A DNA stretch of 64,000 bases, taken from assembly GCA_030052745.1 (NCBI GenBank), contig JANBVO010000006.1, forward strand, positions 496,001-560,000, read 5' to 3'. This document shows positions 12,730 through 24,493 of the stretch, piece after piece (position 1 is the stretch's first letter; each line of letters begins with the position of its first letter). The notes under the pieces are model-generated. The model saw only the letters and a program-made list of their open reading frames with translations, searched no databases and was not told the DNA's origin. The translations under genes and the position numbers were made by a program. Source of the stretch: Pleurostoma richardsiae. Taxonomy: Eukaryota; Ascomycota; Sordariomycetes; Calosphaeriales; Pleurostomataceae.

Positions 12730-14261
12730 TCAGCCGCACTGGTCGTTATCTACAGTGTCAGTGGAATGAGACAGGCGTGGTGTAGATACGGTATCATAAG
12801 TGTGGTCTTGCTGGGCGGACTCCGTCTCTGGGTACGTAGCCGTAAGGCTGCTGCCCCCCTGCGTGTATGATGACGTCTCAAAGGCGAAGATGTCATCTAC
12901 TTCGCTGTCGACCGTGGAGAGTGTCTGGACAGCCGTGAACAGGCCAGATGGAGACTGACTGAGAGGTGAGCTCTGCCCGTAGCTTGGCGGGTACGCATTC
13001 ATCCCCTGGAGATCGGTAGCACCGGTGTAGGAAGATTGTGAAGGCGGAGGAATCAGGGACATTTGATCTGCATGGAAAGTCAGACCTCCTGAGCTAGTCT
13101 TATCCAACGACATGAAGGGGGCAACGAACTGTCGTTGTACTGAGACTGTTGAAGGTCGTTCTGTAGCGCAGTCCCGCTGCCAGGTCCGACCATTCGTTGA
13201 TGGCGAGAGGCCTTGTTCGCGAACCCTCCCCCTAGTATCATTGGGGCTCGAGGGTCGTTGTCTTCGAGGACCTGGACGTCTAGAATGATGTTGTTGATGC
13301 CATAAATGGCGACGTCTGCCGCCACCGTAACGAACCACTCCGGAGTCAAGGACCCTAGGGGAGTGAAACAGGGTTTCTGCTTCTGTTTTGGTATCGGTTG
13401 GGCAACCAAGCCCAAAATTTTGATAGTCGCTCTGTTAATGAAAGAATGTTGGAAGTCTAAACGGACCTCAGCAGTGACAGCCTGGCCCGGTGGTCTGAGG
13501 AGGACAGCCAAAGTGTCTCCGTGGCGGAGCCTTAAAGCTGGGCCAGCAGATGGGACTGATGCAGAAAAGAAAGAGTTCGAGTTCTCAATTGACGATAATG
13601 CATCAGATAATGCGTTGTGTCCTGCACGCCACGGATCCAGACCCCTCGGTGTTGTAGGTGCCATCCAAGTCTGAGTGTCTAGGAGGGCCGCTGTCGTACC
13701 CGCCCAGGAATTAGACAATAAAGGAAACCCCTGGTGGCTGGCCCCGGCCCCAAGTTCCGAGATTTCTATGGCACGTGAGTGTTGAATCTGAATAGGTGTC
13801 TCAAGAGTCCAGGAAAACATGTTTGAGCCGCCGTTATTGCTCGCTTGGCCAGAAGAGTTGTTCTGCAGGGCATTGGAATGGTATTGGTTCTCAATCAGGT
13901 CCTCGTAGAAGTTGGATGATCGTGTGTCTTCCCAGGGACTGCGAGGGTTTGAGACAGTGCTTGAGAAAATGCCATTGCGCTCCCGGCCACGAGTTGATAA
14001 GTCGTTGCTTGTTGGCTCAGGCTGGGCAGCTCCGTGGTCGGCAATGCTGGCCGAGGCATTAGTCGCAGTAGATGGTGGTCTCCTGGAGCGCGTCGAGGGT
14101 TGTGGACCGCCTTGGAAGGGGCGGGAAGCTCTAGGGCGCTTGATCTGCGTGTTTTTGTGGTGGACACTCATTCGACGTGTGGTGTCGATGTCTTGTTGGT
14201 GTCCTTGTTCTTCCGTATCCTTGGTATTATGAACAAGTTCCCTCTTGCGACGTCTTTCCAT
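12730..14261 (-). CDS. Hypothetical protein, 489 aa, disordered N-terminus
   Basis: I do not recognise this family. Model on the minus strand: join(14261..13130,13067..12730). The 62-bp intron was inferred from a GTTCGT donor, a CTGAC branch site and a CATGCAG acceptor, and it joins two long frames exactly in phase. Residues 1-220 are basic and then Ser/Asn/Thr-rich, and look disordered. Residues about 245-355 are more hydrophobic and ordered-looking, with the runs LRHGDTLAVLLRPPGQAV, AEVRLDFQHSFINRATIKI and TPEWFVTVAADVAIYGINN. The tail is again Ser/Pro/Tyr-rich. No signal peptide or membrane segment is seen. The start could lie at a later ATG in the N-terminal region. Confidence 0.6.
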
Positions 14262-15962
14262 ACCATCGGCCTCTAATCCAAGACTTTGAAGGTGGAGATA
14301 GCGAAGAAAGGAACAATAGCCATAAGCTTGTCACAGCCGAGGTCTAGCCCTGCCGTGGTATTGAAAGAATCGAGTACTTCGTCCACAAAGCTCTGGGACC
14401 TGCCACGTTAAGGGTGTGCGCATGGCAAAGTCTGACGAGCAGTGTCCCGAAGCAGCTCGCAGTTATGTAGGACAAGTTAGGAACGAACGAATTATGAGTC
14501 AACGGTTCCTGGCCGGAGAGAGGGAGATTAGGTGAGGGCTGTTGCGGGAAATCGCTTGATCTCATATGAGACTGGAGTCCGAGGCTGTGCTGGACTATAA
14601 CTCACCGCCTTGCCTCGATCAGCTTTACCTGGGGCTTGTATGTCGACATTGCCCACTGGAGCCTGGATGTCAAGGTCCCAGCGAGTGTTTAAGCCGCCAA
14701 TGTACCTCATACATACGTGCAGGCTTCTCGCCATGTAAGCCCGAAGCGAGAACCATATGTTGTAATTGCGGGTTAAACAATGGCATTGCTGTAGTTCGGG
14801 GAACAGGAATCGAAGGCTATCCTTGAAAAGGAAACCAGCATTTCTCGTCAGTATGCCTTGGGATGCGTTGCCTTGTCTGCGGAATTCACTCAGCCGATAA
14901 GTACCAAGCCGCGAGCAAGCGGTCAGGAGCCTCGGAATACCTGGCGGAGCTTCAGAACAAGGCAAGAGACCTTCCTAAACCGAGCAGGGACTAAGAAAGA
15001 GGCCAATCAGGTTGCGCTGGCGTGTGAGATCTGGTTATGTTCATGACGATCTAGGCCAGCTCGTCCGCCCTGAAATGTAAAAAGAAGGCTTCGGCTCCGG
15101 GTAGAGCAGGAAGAACAGGATCTCAGAGGGTTTATGCCAGTCCGTTCCGGCTATCTGCGGACTGATTATCCCGGGGGTGTAATAGATGGCGTTTGCTCGT
15201 GCCATCCCCTGACGAGCCTGGAGCACCGGCCTAGTCTCACTACCGTTAGTCGTAGTCACCGAACCACACCTTGTCGGTTCAGGCCTTTGACACCATTGGG
15301 CACTCACCGGTTGTGATGCAGCGAGATTGGTGTTGCGCCGCTCTTGTTTGTCAATCATGGCGTTCGTTATCAATCACCGGGGGGGGCTTTGCAAGCCACC
15401 AGCGCCCGGCTACGCTGGACGAGGCAGGCTGCGACCCTCCATCAGCTGAGCGCAAGCCCCCGCCAAGGTCAAGTCGAAAGGATGCGCAGCAAGGGAAAGC
15501 AGGCTGTCGTCCAAACTATTGATGACGCATGCTGGATGCTCAGCCTTCGACATGCCGAAGGAAACCTCTCAGAAATGTTGCCGAGCTAATCCGTAGCGAA
15601 GCGCTGAATGCCTTCACGACGCCTCCATTCATTGCGGCTTTGACGCGGCAATGCCAGTTCTAGCGCCTTCTAAATCCTGGAATTTTGCATCGCCAGGTCT
15701 TATAAGAATCGCTAGAGAAACATTGTGCACTCGGCTGGATAGGACTTTCTGAACTTAGCAGCTCGCCTGCGGTCAGGGAGTATGAACTGGTTTTTCGGAT
15801 TCGCTCAGACCAGATGCTGCTCAACCTCGCTAAGCAAACATCGAATCCATGAGGTCGAAGTTCTTCCTCGACGTTAATCGATACGTTTCAGAATGATGGA
15901 ACAGTAAGATTATCCTAGACTGGTCGCTGAGTAGTCGTCGCTGATACTGTCACAGAGTTATC
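14262..15962. other. 1.7-kb divergent intergenic region
   Basis: This separates two divergently transcribed unrecognised genes. Several 60-145 codon frames occur on both strands, but none has family motifs or a consistent splice model. I see nothing else in it. Confidence 0.4.
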
Positions 15963-17132
15963 TTGTTTCCAATGTTGTCGTCGTGGAAGCTTGTACGCCT
16001 CCACGCACCCATACGTTTATATCGCGGAGATCCTCCGACGGCTACGCATTTGGCCGACGACTCCACCAGGAAAGGACTCCCGAATCAATGGCCAAGAGAT
16101 GGCCCTTTACCTGCGCCCGAGGCAGCGTGTAACCCCGGAGACCTCCTGGTCATCTGTGGTGTCTCCCGGTTGCTTCCTTCTGGACCGTCAGCTCAGTGCG
16201 AAGCCACATGCGTACGCATCAGCGCTTTGCTCAAGGAAAGCATCCAATCGCATCTCCAGGATCCATGCAACGGTATCCAGACAAGACTGAATACTTCCTT
16301 CTTCACTGAAAATATTTCCAATGAGTTACAGGCCGCACGCCGCTTGAGTTGTAAAACACAGGCGGTCGGCGGGTGCGACGACGCCAGATTCGACATTAGA
16401 GATTCGGTTGGGTTCCGCTTCGAGATTGTCCCCTTGCTTCCGTCTCCGCCGCGAAGGTACCAAAGTCTTGAGTACAGAAAGCTTTCTGGACAAAGTTCGG
16501 GAAACCGTCAACGTGAGTCTCATGACCAGCAGAAAGCCCAGGAGCCACAAGTTGGCATGAGGAGACACATCTGTATCGAGTCCCCAGACGGGAGCTCGGC
16601 CGATAGTATCTTCAGCGATAACATGCCAAAGACGTATTCGGAGACCGAGGCGTCACAATACACCGACCAAGACTGGGTCGAACAGAGGCTCGAGCTGGGC
16701 ATGAGCCCAGAAACATTTCATTTCTCAAATTCGAAAGCGGAAGCTCATCCAATTAAAACCGGAACCACTGGAAATCACCGGGACCGGCTACCGTGCGCTT
16801 CCATGCCAGACACGCCTCTTGGCGTTATTGAGGCTCATGAGGGGGGTGCTGAACAAAAGACTTCTACGGACATTGGAAACATTCAGGCGCCTGCCTCCCG
16901 TGGACGCGCTGTCACGTCCGATTCAGAGGAAACAGAAGTCGAGGAAGCATCCGGAGGACACTGGCTTGGGAAAGACATGGACATGGAAATGGACCTCGTC
17001 GAAGACATTGTCGGCGACGACGAAGACCAGCCCACAGACGGGTACTGGGTCTGGAATCGTCGACTGCAAAGGTTCTGTCACTGGGATGCCGAAACCAGCC
17101 GCTGGATCTTCTGCCCAGAATCCTTTGATTAG
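15963..17132 (+). CDS. Hypothetical protein with acidic C-terminus and Trp-rich end motif
   Basis: I do not recognise this protein. It is an uninterrupted frame of 389 aa. The N-terminal 170 residues have no clear motif. The middle is Ser/Glu-rich. The last 60 residues are strongly acidic (a DMDMEMDLVEDIVGDDED stretch) and end in a compact aromatic module, GYWVWNRR...FCHWD...RWIFCPESFD, which resembles a single WW-like repeat. Possible donor and acceptor pairs inside the frame (for example GTGAGT near 16511) mean that the real transcript may be spliced and the N-terminus may differ. Coding is supported by frame length and the coherent, compositionally biased C-terminus. Confidence 0.5.
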   Translation: MFPMLSSWKLVRLHAPIRLYRGDPPTATHLADDSTRKGLPNQWPRDGPLPAPEAACNPGDLLVICGVSRLLPSGPSAQCEATCVRISALLKESIQSHLQDPCNGIQTRLNTSFFTENISNELQAARRLSCKTQAVGGCDDARFDIRDSVGFRFEIVPLLPSPPRRYQSLEYRKLSGQSSGNRQRESHDQQKAQEPQVGMRRHICIESPDGSSADSIFSDNMPKTYSETEASQYTDQDWVEQRLELGMSPETFHFSNSKAEAHPIKTGTTGNHRDRLPCASMPDTPLGVIEAHEGGAEQKTSTDIGNIQAPASRGRAVTSDSEETEVEEASGGHWLGKDMDMEMDLVEDIVGDDEDQPTDGYWVWNRRLQRFCHWDAETSRWIFCPESFD

Positions 17133-17914
17133 AAGCCTCCTGACGTATATATGATAGACTGACCATACTGCTTGGAGATGTGGACTGGCGTCAGCGAGGC
17201 CTAAAATAAAAGTTATTGCTTTCACAATCGTTGTCTGCATCCGTCGGGATATGTCATGCTCGAGGCACTTCTGTTTGGTCACGAGCATTAATGTTAGGCT
17301 ACGTCGGGCTACCGGCGCCGTTATGAGTGTTGTCGAAGCATGTTGTAGTTCTGATGCATGCCCCATGCCTAAGGTACTTATCGAAGAGGATGTAGAGTAA
17401 TTACACGTAGGAAGTATGGAGGAGATGATCTGTGTTATGCATTTACGAAGAGTGAGGCACAGTGAGCTTCGGGACTTACATGTTATAGCCAAGGCAGCGA
17501 TGTTCTCTTAATAGCATAACGCGGCATGACGTTTAAGCTTCGCGATACTTCACGATCCCTTATCTTATCGGCCAGCTGACCCCTCATCAGGGCCCGTCCG
17601 CATACCCCACTGTGTACAACAAACATCAAGTGCCGACATCTGTCCATCTGTTCTGCCTGCATGATCCCTCCCGTGTTATGCACGGCTAAGGCCTCAATTT
17701 TGGAGCCTTGCGATTCCGTCAAGAAGGGCGCGTGGACTTCAGCCTGTTGTTGAAGTCGCCGCTCGCTCTCTGAGCTTCGCTATTTCGCGATTTCTTAGAC
17801 CCGCCGCAACCCCGCGCCGTCACAAGCCAGCACTCAATAAGCGGCGTTTCCGGCGTCATCTCCAACTGCTACATCACAGCAGACTCCGGCGCCGAGGAGA
17901 GATCCGCGATCATC
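17133..17914. other. Intergenic region upstream of LSB5
   Basis: No supportable gene. It contains the 3' flank of the preceding gene and the promoter of LSB5. Confidence 0.45.
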
Positions 17915-19527
17915 ATGTTCTCTCAGGTAAGAGGCCAGCGGCCAGGTCCTGTTCCTGTCCACCTGAAACGCAACTCCTTGCTCTGAGGTTGGATGATCGT
18001 TAGCTTGATCAGCTCCTGCTTATGCATCTCTTTCATCGCCAATCCTCGCTGACATCCTTTTAGAAGAAGCCTTACTCGGCGGTCACCGTTACCATCGAGC
18101 GACTGACTAGCGAGATCTATGAAGAAGATGATCTCAGCGGCATTCCCGACCTGGTGGAGGTCATCAAGTTGCAGGCGACGGGTCCTGCCGAGGCTGCTCG
18201 TGCCATCAGGAAAAAGCTCAAGTACGGCAGCGTCCACCGCCAACTGCGCGCCCTAACGCTGCTAGACGGCCTAATCCAGAACGCCGGATCCCGCTTCCAG
18301 CGGACCTTCGTAGATGAGCCCCTGCTTGAGCGCCTCCGCGTGTGTGGCACCTCCGACCTGTCGGACCCGGACGTGCGGAAGAAGTGCTCGGAGCTGTTTC
18401 GGAGCTGGGCGGCCGAGTACAAGAACACGCCCGGCCTGGAGCGTGTCGCCCGCCTCTACAAAGAGCTCCCCCGCCGCAAGCAGGTGGTTACTCAGGACCG
18501 GTCGCGCGTTTTGCGCGAGACAGAGAATCCCTTCGGCGATGAGGATGAGGAAGAGCCCAAGTCGCCTCCTCCCCAGGCTCACTCGCCTCCCCCGGCTACG
18601 GGATCCTCCTCCCGGCTGTCCGGTTCTGCGCCTGCGCAGCAGATCAACTCGTTCAGCGTGACCCCGAAGGACAAGAAGAAGAAGGACAAGGAAAGCAAGA
18701 AGGGGAAGAAGTCGCGGCCGTTCAACCTCGAGGCGGAGAAAGACCAGATGAAGGTCACCATCGCAGAGTCGTCGATCGCGGCGACGAACCTGATGAACGC
18801 CCTGCAAAGCATCAACCGCGAGAAGGAGCGCATCTCGGAGAACGCGCTGGCGGTGCAACAGTTCGAGGCCTGCAAGCATCTGAGGCGGAAGGTGCTGCGC
18901 TACGTGAGTTCCCCGCTCTGTTCATATTCTCTCCTTGCCATATGGGCCTTTTTCCTCTATACGGCGGGACTGTACTGAATGTGAGGGACAGATCCATCAT
19001 GTCGAATCCGAGCAATGGCTTGGCGGCCTTCTCCATGCCAATGACGAGCTCGTCATGGCACTCATGACCTTCGAGCAGCTGGATCGGTCCATCGACGCAG
19101 ACAGCGACTCTGACGACGAACTCGCGGAACAGGCTCATCTCTATCGAAGTAAGTCTCGCCATCTCGCCGTACCGGGCAAGACCGTCCGTCTTCCACCTCT
19201 GGACCCAACAAGCTAACACATCCTACTCCAGTGGCAACCGAGAAGGGCAAAGCGGCGTCGGGTTCGCCCTCGAGTCCTACCACCGAGTTTGCTACCCTCA
19301 GCGTCCGTAGTCCCAGTCCCCCTCCGCCGCCGGCTCCGCCCCGACCCGCAGCCCCGCCGCGGCCCTCGGCTACTTCAAAGCCAGTAGCGCTGCCGCCTGC
19401 CCCACGGAGGACGGTCGAGGACGACTCGGAAGAGGACGACATCGACGAGGAGGACGAGAACGACCCCTTCGCGGACCGAAACGCCGTTGTGACCCCCAAG
19501 GTCGAGCGCGGTGAGCCGCGGTGGTAG
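17915..19527 (+). CDS. LSB5: VHS-GAT domain adaptor protein, Lsb5-like
   Basis: This is a VHS and GAT domain protein related to yeast Lsb5, which acts with ubiquitin, Arf-type GTPases and actin regulators in endocytosis and endosomal sorting. Model: join(17915..17926,18064..18903,18992..19148,19232..19527), 434 aa. Exon 1 is only four codons (MFSQ). The VHS domain covers about residues 5-150, with the blocks SAVTVTIERLTSEIYEEDDLSGIPDL and ARAIRKKLKYGSVHRQLRAL. A lysine-rich linker lies near 200-215. The GAT helices cover about 218-325. The tail is Pro-rich, then acidic, with two NPF-like sites (ENPFGD in the linker, NDPFAD near the end). The three introns have GTAAGA, GTGAGT and GTAAGT donors. 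Confidence 0.88.
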
Positions 19528-20184
19528 AAGGGGACAGGATGTCAGAAGTGGAGATACTGATGCTGCGTGGGGATTGCTTTACCTGAGCCCATATTACCCA
19601 AAGCCCTCTTTGATGGGGCATAATCGCGTGGAAGCATGATATCCTGTTGCGCTGGAGATTTGAAGGTTTGCTATCGGGGTAGATGACTGATCGATCCATA
19701 TTTCCTTTTGAGATTGATGCAGGTTAAGAGTAGTCAACAGCTAGCGTTGAGCAACTTAAGATTGATCATTGACTGCAGACGTCCGAGAATTCCATGTCCC
19801 ACAGAGGGGAATACCATGCAGCTCACTGACGCGATATCTACTTAAATCTGATCACACAAGAACAATCAATGTACGGGCAGTGGATGTAGATTTCGAAGTT
19901 GTTTTATCTTGTAAAACCCGCGGAGTACCTGTCTATGGCACCTCGTTCATCATGATTCTAGAGCGTGCCTCAATAATGAGCTGATACCGGGTCGTCCCTG
20001 TCCTCGCCAGCTTGAGCCTGGGTTTCCATGAAGAAGCCGGAACTCAGGTCTGGCTTGTGCCCATTCCCTCTATGGCCCCTAGAAATGCATCCCAGGCCAC
20101 TAAAGAATTAGATTAAGCATAACTCCCACAGAGCAAGACGGCAAACAACCAAGACGCAACGCCACGCTCTGCCGTATCCACCGC
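19528..20184. other. Convergent intergenic region LSB5/REI1
   Basis: This is the 3' flank of both neighbours. No gene or RNA gene was seen. Confidence 0.5.
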
Positions 20185-21970
20185 TTACAGGATACTGTAA
20201 TGGTAGAATTTCTGGTTGTTGGCCTTTTTGTTGACGGCCCACTCGTTCCGCCGCTCCTGGAAGGTCTTCCTCGTCCGACCACGCTGCTCGGCCCGCCTCA
20301 CCTCGCTCTTCTTCCGGTCCGACACGCCTTGCATACCCAGTCCGCCATTTGCACGGCTGGCGAGGGCGCGGTTGCGGTTCATTTGCTCCCGTGTGGACAC
20401 AAGCTGGTTGTCGCAATCAACGTCCATGGCATCCGCATCGCCGTTCTCGATGGCGAGCTGCTGGCGTTCGGCTCGTTCCTCAGGAGTGGGGTAGTCGTGC
20501 AGGTTCTGACGGTAGTATCTGTTCAGCGAGCGGTGGCCAACGGACTTTCCAGATGGCAGATGCAGCTCGTAGTCATCATAGAAGACGGCATGGGTGTGCT
20601 TGTGGGCCTTGGAATGCCATCCATCCACCCGGTGATGGGCCCGAGGGTCATCGTGAGAGTGATGAGGATGTTTATTCAACCGCTCGTATTGGTGATAGTG
20701 CTGCTCCGCAGGCACAGCCGTGAGGTCAGCAGAGTCCAGAGATGATGCCGAGCTGTCGGTCTCCCATCCGTCGTCCTGCTCCACAATCTCATCCCCATCT
20801 TCACCGGTAGTTGTGGTCGGACGCCTGGCGCCAAGCTTAACACCATTGTTCTTGTCACCGGTCTCCGACTCGTCCTCCGAATCCTCATCCTCCTCATCGG
20901 AATAGGAGCTGCGGAAGTCGTAGAACTCGCCGATGATAAGCTGCTCCTCCTCGGTCGTATAAGGAATTTTGCAATGACCCTTGTCGCGCATATGCGTCTG
21001 GACGGCGAAGGCAGTGGATTTGACCTTGCCGCAGTATAAGCACTCATGGAATTCCTGAATGCGCTCCTGCAGGGCCTTCAACAGACCCTCCAAGTCTACT
21101 AAGTACTGCTTCTCCGGGATGAACATGCCGTGGATTCGCTCCATATGGATAGCACTGAGAGCGACAGTAGGAGAGTCGTAGTTGCAGAACAGACATGACT
21201 TCAATGTCAAAGCCGGGGCCGATGCCTTGGAGGATGGGACTGGGGTGGGTGACTCTGTCGAAGTGGAAGACTGCAGCTCACTGGACGATTGCGACACCGG
21301 ATGATCTGCCTTGTGCTGGGCAGCTGCTGAGAGATGAGGGTTGGAGGGCCGCTTCACCGGCGAGGGCCGATCCTGCAAGTCTGCCTTCTTCAATCCCTCG
21401 ATGATATTAGTGAACTCCGCCTCCGCATCTGAGTCGAGTTCAGGATGGCTAGGCCGGACCGGGATCGGCTCTCCAAGCGAAAAGGTAGAGCTCATGACGG
21501 AGCTCACATCGTCGGGGACTCCATTCTGTCGATGAGCCATGGCAGCTTCCCGAGCCTTGTGCTTCTGGCTACCAATGTGGTTCTGGTACGAGTTCTCACT
21601 GTAATATGTCCGCTGGCACACGTCACACTCCTTCTGAAATCCCGCACGTTCCGCCTCTGCCGTGGTTGAAGCCCGGGCTTGAAGGACCTTCTCGGTGAAG
21701 ATCTCGGAAGAGATAGGCGGCAGTGAAGCCACACGTCGCTTTAAGTTGTATCGACTGCGGATAGCAACATGTCAGTTAACTTCCGTAGATTGGGCCTGTT
21801 ACAGATCCCACAAAGACTTACTGCCAATCACTCCGCATGTGACCCTTCTGCAGGTCACTATTCCTGAATGCCACCTGACAGGAGTTGCAAGTGTACGGAT
21901 GAGTGATGGTAGGATCCTCGGCGGTTGAAGCGCCCCCAGAAGGCGCACGGGTTCCCGTGATGCTGGCCAT
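20185..21970 (-). CDS. REI1: Cytoplasmic pre-60S maturation factor Rei1 (C2H2 zinc finger)
   Basis: This is a homologue of yeast Rei1/Reh1, which probes the peptide exit tunnel of late cytoplasmic 60S particles and recycles Arx1-Alb1. Model on the minus strand: join(21970..21822,21754..20185), 572 aa, with one 67-bp intron (GTAAGT donor) that splits a zinc-ligand His codon. Zinc fingers are visible at C28/C31/H44/H50, at CDVCQRTYYSENSYQNHIGS about 35 residues later, and as a second pair in the middle (CLFC...HMERIH and CLYC...HMRDKGH). An acidic Ser/Glu/Asp stretch follows. The C-terminus has the family block GHRSLNRYYRQNL and ends in a basic region (RTRKTFQERRNEWAVNKKAN) expected to enter the exit tunnel. 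Length is slightly above yeast Rei1. Confidence 0.93.
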
Positions 21971-22541
21971 CTTCGAGTGGTTGTGGCAAAATGAGGTAAA
22001 TGTAAGATCAGTCGTGAGCTTCTCGACCACGCGCGGAAGGTGGGGTGTGATGAGACGAAGTCGAGGTATCAATATGGCCGGACACGGTGGGTTGTTTTTG
22101 AATGACTGATGTCTTCCGTAGTAGTAGGCCGCTTGACTGTTCCTGTCACTCGTAGGACCCTGGGAACGTCTGCAGGATGGAGGAAAGCAGGCGTATCGAG
22201 TTGTGGAGGCTTAAGTCGACCTGCCCCTCCTTCACCGGAGATCGCGGCAACTTTCTCGCGGGTCACCCAGACTTTGAAGTTCGGAGACAGTAGAAGAATA
22301 GATGATATGCAATCTCTGTAAGTCAGTGCACGGCAATCTCTTGAATGCCAGAATTTCCCAGACCAAGGAAGTTTCAGGCAGTTGCTGTTGGTCTCGTGAG
22401 CGGAGCGACGTGGAAATGTGACGCCAGGGTCTGGGGTGTCACAGAGCAATCGAGGTAAATAAGGGAAATTTTGTGTGGCGGTTTCTGATTTCTTGGTGGG
22501 GCATTTCCCTGACTGACTGGCTCGGCATCCACCACTTTATT
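21971..22541. other. Upstream region of REI1
   Basis: This contains the REI1 promoter (reading left). No supportable gene is present. Confidence 0.45.
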
Positions 22542-22664
22542 CTTTATCGCTTATCAACTACCTAAGGTACCTAACTGTACTCGTACTTAACGTTATGTAA
22601 GCTGCTTAAGGTACCTACCTTTTGGTAACTCCGTAGCGACTCGGCGTCATCCATTTTACGATAG
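22542..22664 (+). repeat. Diverged direct repeat, copy A
   Basis: About 120 bp that recurs in the same orientation at 24395-24493. The best-matching ends are CTTTATCGCTTATCAA at the start and GTAACTCCGTAGCGACTCGG onward to ACGATA at the end. Over the last 39 aligned bases there are 7 mismatches, 5 of them transitions. The middle differs by short insertions containing GGTACC-type motifs. Immediately to the right is a GGTA microsatellite at 22673-22692. Confidence 0.6.
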
Positions 22665-23343
22665 GGCCTTAAGGTAGGTAGGTAGGTAGGTACTTGACGA
22701 GATCATCATACTGAGGCGCCATTGATTTCATTGGGCAGCAACAGCAAATACGCACCAGAGTTTCAGCACGTGTTATATCATGTGAGATTTCCATTGTCCT
22801 GCAGTTTCGATCAACTCGGATAAGGTACCTACTATCTTGAACGATTCACGCCAATGCTAGTCACCGGCAGTTGCATCTTTCGAGCCTACCTATTGGCGAT
22901 CTTCAAACTGCTTGTTGAATGAAATTCGCTAGACGGCCTTCCATACTGTACTAGACATCAAGAATACGGATGCTCTTCTTGGAATATAAAACGGTCGGGA
23001 GTAGTATATCGTGTGGCCAAGGATCCCACAGTAGACATGTTTTCAGCCTTGGCCCCAGCCGTTTAGATCCTAGCTACCGTAGTTTGCTTCCTTTGACCTT
23101 AACGTAACGTCCATGTCTTAGACAATCCCTTGTGAGCGCGATGCAGTTTTATCTCATCGACCCAGTTTAGAGCCTTCGTGCCCAATCTATCATAACCATT
23201 ATCTCATGTTGTCAACCGATGGAACAGCATAACGCAAGATGTTAATGAAAGACGTAAGCCTCCTCCTCAGCCTGCTCCTTGGAGGCGTTATATAGTTCGA
23301 TTCGATGTCTGAAAGTTTCTCACAGCAGGCGCAAAAACGAACC

Positions 23344-24094
23344 ATGGAACAGAGTATGCTTGTGGAACCTATCGGAGATATGATCATAATTTGTTTTCTT
23401 GGTATTTAAAGACTCTCTGGGCCGAGGCGGAATTCTACATCCCAATACTCCTATTGAAACCATCACATCAGGACACTTCTCGTCTCTCACTATACTTTCA
23501 TTACACAGTGAATCTCCACATCAGGATCCCGTCAAGATTATACCCTCCGCAGACGTGACGCGATCATACCTTCCACCTCATCTAGATTTACATTCATCGT
23601 CGACTACTCAAAACAAGACGAGGAACAAAGGCGTTCAATGGTCAGCTAAGGCAGCCCTCCGACCGTTTCTTCAAATCCGACAGGCTTGGCTTGACTATCA
23701 AAATGGACGCATGATGCGTAAAGGTGAAGTTCAAGCAAAACTTTGTTGCCGCCGAGAATATACGGGAAAAGATCCAGAGCTAGGAAAAGAACGCATGGAC
23801 AGGCATTTGCCTAGGAAGAAAGGAGACCACCGAGCATGTCGCCTCAATAGAGGCTGGGAATATTATTACGACCGAGAATTTCCGTGGCGCATTGAGAGAC
23901 TGGTTCAAGAACAAGAAAACTGGCGCGGCTTGTGGGTTCTAGAGGTGAAAAACATGTGGTCCCTAGAGTGGCAGAAGGAATACCAACAAAGGGGGTGTCA
24001 ATGGCGGGCGGAGACTGTTCCACAGGATCATTGGCCCTTCCCCTACAAACGAGAAGTGAAGAGAGAGAGAGCGAAAGAGTACGATGAGTTGTAG
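23344..24094 (+). CDS. Small orphan gene, tryptophan-rich hypothetical protein
   Basis: I do not recognise this protein. Proposed model: join(23344..23401,23472..24094), 226 aa. It starts at the ATG after ACC (ACCATGG context), uses a GTATTT donor and a CATCAG acceptor, and joins the long second frame in phase. A TATATAG sequence lies about 55 bp upstream of the start. The second half is unusually rich in Trp, Tyr, Arg and Glu (for example WEYYYDREFPW, NWRGLWVLEVKNMWSLEWQ). No domain is visible, and there is no signal peptide. The surrounding DNA is AT-richer than the rest of the window, and the gene sits between two copies of a diverged direct repeat. The alternative is that the open frame is a chance or decayed remnant. 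Confidence 0.4.
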
Positions 24095-24394
24095 GAGTGG
24101 CTAGAGCGACCATAGGGTTCTTCGAAACTCGATATTTGAGGAAAGTCAGGATGTCAGAGATTGACTTCAAGTGTGATGTGCAACTTTAACGTCACCACTA
24201 GAATATTGACACTTTGTCCCGACAAAGTCACCATTTTCTATTCACAGAATAGATCCGCCCTGCAGTCCTTACTTAGTTTACAAGATGAAGTAAAGCGAGG
24301 TTGAAAGAGTTGCTAAGTATTCCACACTTCGAAGCATTATGAGGGAAAGCTATCGTGAGCCATTACCAGTGGTGCAGCTAAAGGCACAGACTTT

Positions 24395-24493
24395 CTTTAT
24401 CTCTTATCAAGTACTATACCTAGGTACTTAGGTAGCATTATGTAAGCTGACAAGGTAACTCAGTACCGATTCAGCATCACCCATTTCACGATA
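24395..24493 (+). repeat. Diverged direct repeat, copy B
   Basis: This is the second copy of the repeat at 22542-22664, about 1.85 kb downstream and in the same orientation. It keeps CTTTATCTCTTATCAA, ATTATGTAAGCTG and the GTAACTC...CCATTTCACGATA end. It is shorter in the middle and contains CCTAGGTACTTAGGTAG. Most differences from copy A in the conserved end are C/T or G/A changes. Confidence 0.6.

Noticed and set aside
22542-24493. Interpretation of the direct repeats as LTRs of a retroelement
   Set aside because: No TG...CA ends, no primer-binding or polypurine site and no retroelement proteins between them.
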